Shown here: positions 14,390 to 15,326 of the stretch, in pieces
Numbering within the stretch: the stretch's first letter is position 1
Layout: each line of letters starts with the position of its first letter
DNA from: Acanthamoeba sp. SK_2022b
Lineage: Eukaryota > Discosea > Longamoebia > Acanthamoebidae
Reading direction: 5' to 3'
DNA length: 15,326 bases
NCBI GenBank assembly: GCA_027943245.1
Contig: JANDJZ010001008.1
Coordinates: 1-15,326 of the forward strand
Notes under the pieces: model-generated
The model's input: the letters and a program-made list of their open reading frames with translations, nothing else
Told to the model about the DNA's origin: nothing
The model's database searches: none
Position numbers and translations under genes: made by a program

Positions 14390-15326
14390 ATGCAAACCAA
14401 TTTGCTGAAGCCCAAGACGATCAATGTCGAGCAGCTTGGCCACAATCGCGCCAAAGTTGTTCTGGAGCCGTTTGAGCGTGGCTACGGCCATACGCTGGGC
14501 AATGCCCTGCGCCGTGTCCTGCTCTCGTCCATGGTGGGTTACGCAGCGACGGAAGTGACGATTGCTGGTGTGTTGCACGAGTACTCGTCCATTGACGGTG
14601 TCCAGGAAGATGTGGTCAACATCCTGCTGAACCTCAAGGGTGTGGTGTTCAAGCTGCACAACCGCGACGAGGTCACGCTCTCCCTGCGCAAGGATGGCGA
14701 AGGCGTCGTGACGGCGCGCGACATCCAGACGCCCCACGACGTGGAAATCATCAACCCTGATCATGTCATCGCCAACCTGTCGCAAGGCGGCAAGCTGGAC
14801 ATGCAGATCAAGGTCGAGAAGGGCCGCGGCTATGTGCCCGGCAACGTGCGCCGCTATGGCGACGAGTCCACGAAGTCGATCGGCCGTATCGTGCTGGACG
14901 CTTCGTTCTCGCCCGTCAAGCGCGTGAGCTACGCCGTCGAATCGGCCCGCGTTGAACAACGCACCGACCTCGACAAGCTGGTGGTGGAGATCGAAACCAA
15001 TGGTGCGATCACTGCCGAGGACGCCGTGCGCGCCTCCGCCAAGATCCTGGTGGAACAGCTCGCCGTGTTCGCTCAGCTGGACGGCGGCGATATCGCCAGC
15101 GTCTTCGATGCTCCGGCCGGTGGCCGTGGTGCCGCAACCGCCTTTGATCCCATCTTGCTGCGTCCCGTGGACGAGCTGGAACTCACCGTGCGTTCGGCCA
15201 ACTGCCTCAAGGCAGAGAACATCTACTACATCGGCGACCTGATCCAGCGTACCGAAAACGAGCTGCTCAAGACCCCCAACCTGGGTCGCAAGTCGCTCAA
15301 CGAGATCAAGGAAGTCCTGGCTTCCC
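14390..15326 (+). CDS. rpoA: RNA polymerase alpha subunit (3' end outside window)
   Basis: The frame runs from ATG 14390 to the window edge, giving 312 residues of an expected 325-335. The N-terminal domain (about 1-235) that dimerises and nucleates polymerase assembly shows [18 protein letters not shown] and the [18 protein letters not shown] region. The C-terminal domain carries [18 protein letters not shown], where R268 corresponds to the DNA- and activator-contacting R265 of E. coli, then [30 protein letters not shown] upstream fixes the start. The sequence stops at EVLAS, about 20 codons before the natural end. rplQ is expected next but lies outside. Confidence 0.98.
   Translation, partial: MQTNLLKPKTINVEQLGHNRAKVVLEPFERGYGHTLGNALRRVLLSSMVGYAATEVTIAGVLHEYSSIDGVQEDVVNILLNLKGVVFKLHNRDEVTLSLRKDGEGVVTARDIQTPHDVEIINPDHVIANLSQGGKLDMQIKVEKGRGYVPGNVRRYGDESTKSIGRIVLDASFSPVKRVSYAVESARVEQRTDLDKLVVEIETNGAITAEDAVRASAKILVEQLAVFAQLDGGDIASVFDAPAGGRGAATAFDPILLRPVDELELTVRSANCLKAENIYYIGDLIQRTENELLKTPNLGRKSLNEIKEVLAS

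Noticed and set aside
1..15326. CRISPR arrays, transposases, prophage genes, tRNA or rRNA
   Set aside because: No regularly spaced repeats, no transposase or phage domains, and no tRNA T-loop or rRNA-like sequence were seen by eye.

Overview
The window comes from a high-GC betaproteobacterium, most likely a member of the Comamonadaceae (Delftia, Comamonas or Acidovorax type). This rests on the style of the ribosomal proteins, on an R. leguminosarum-like glycerol ABC transporter next to glpD, and on GC-rich intergenic repeats of a kind I associate with that family. The genus cannot be fixed from the sequence alone. Every gene reads on the + strand.

Positions 1-6393 form a glycerol uptake and oxidation locus. 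It holds the C-terminal end of an ABC ATPase, two MalF/MalG-type permeases (GlpP, GlpQ), a small three-helix membrane protein of the DUF2160 family (GlpU), a large periplasmic binding protein (GlpV), and the FAD-dependent glycerol-3-phosphate dehydrogenase GlpD. The transporter would bring in glycerol. A kinase outside the window would phosphorylate it, and GlpD would oxidise glycerol-3-phosphate to dihydroxyacetone phosphate at the membrane, passing electrons to quinone. Three of the gaps in this locus (after glpP, glpQ and glpV) carry GC-rich, hairpin-forming repeats that begin 0-4 nt after a stop codon. An A-rich tract with repeated CGAAA/AGCG words before glpD is a candidate repressor operator.

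Positions 6394-7070 are a 677-bp gene-free stretch. It contains a strong terminator just after glpD, an unassigned segment ending in a second good terminator, and then a well-spaced sigma-70 promoter (TTGACG, 17 bp, GACAAT). The promoter feeds a roughly 155-nt structured leader in front of rplN.

Positions 7071-15326 are the spc and alpha ribosomal protein operons: rplN-rplX-rplE-rpsN-rpsH-rplF-rplR-rpsE-rpmD-rplO-secY-rpmJ-rpsM-rpsK-rpsD-rpoA, with rpoA cut about 20 codons short by the window end. Most genes are 8-24 nt apart with ordinary Shine-Dalgarno sites. The exceptions are gaps of 132, 90 and 112 nt before rpmJ, rpsD and rpoA, each holding predicted RNA hairpins. The S10 operon, which often precedes rplN, is not adjacent here, and infA is not found between secY and rpmJ.

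I see no CRISPR array, prophage, transposase, tRNA or rRNA, and no clear novel multi-gene system. The most interesting signals are regulatory: the rplN leader, the rpsD leader, the orphan terminator and the stop-codon-adjacent repeats.
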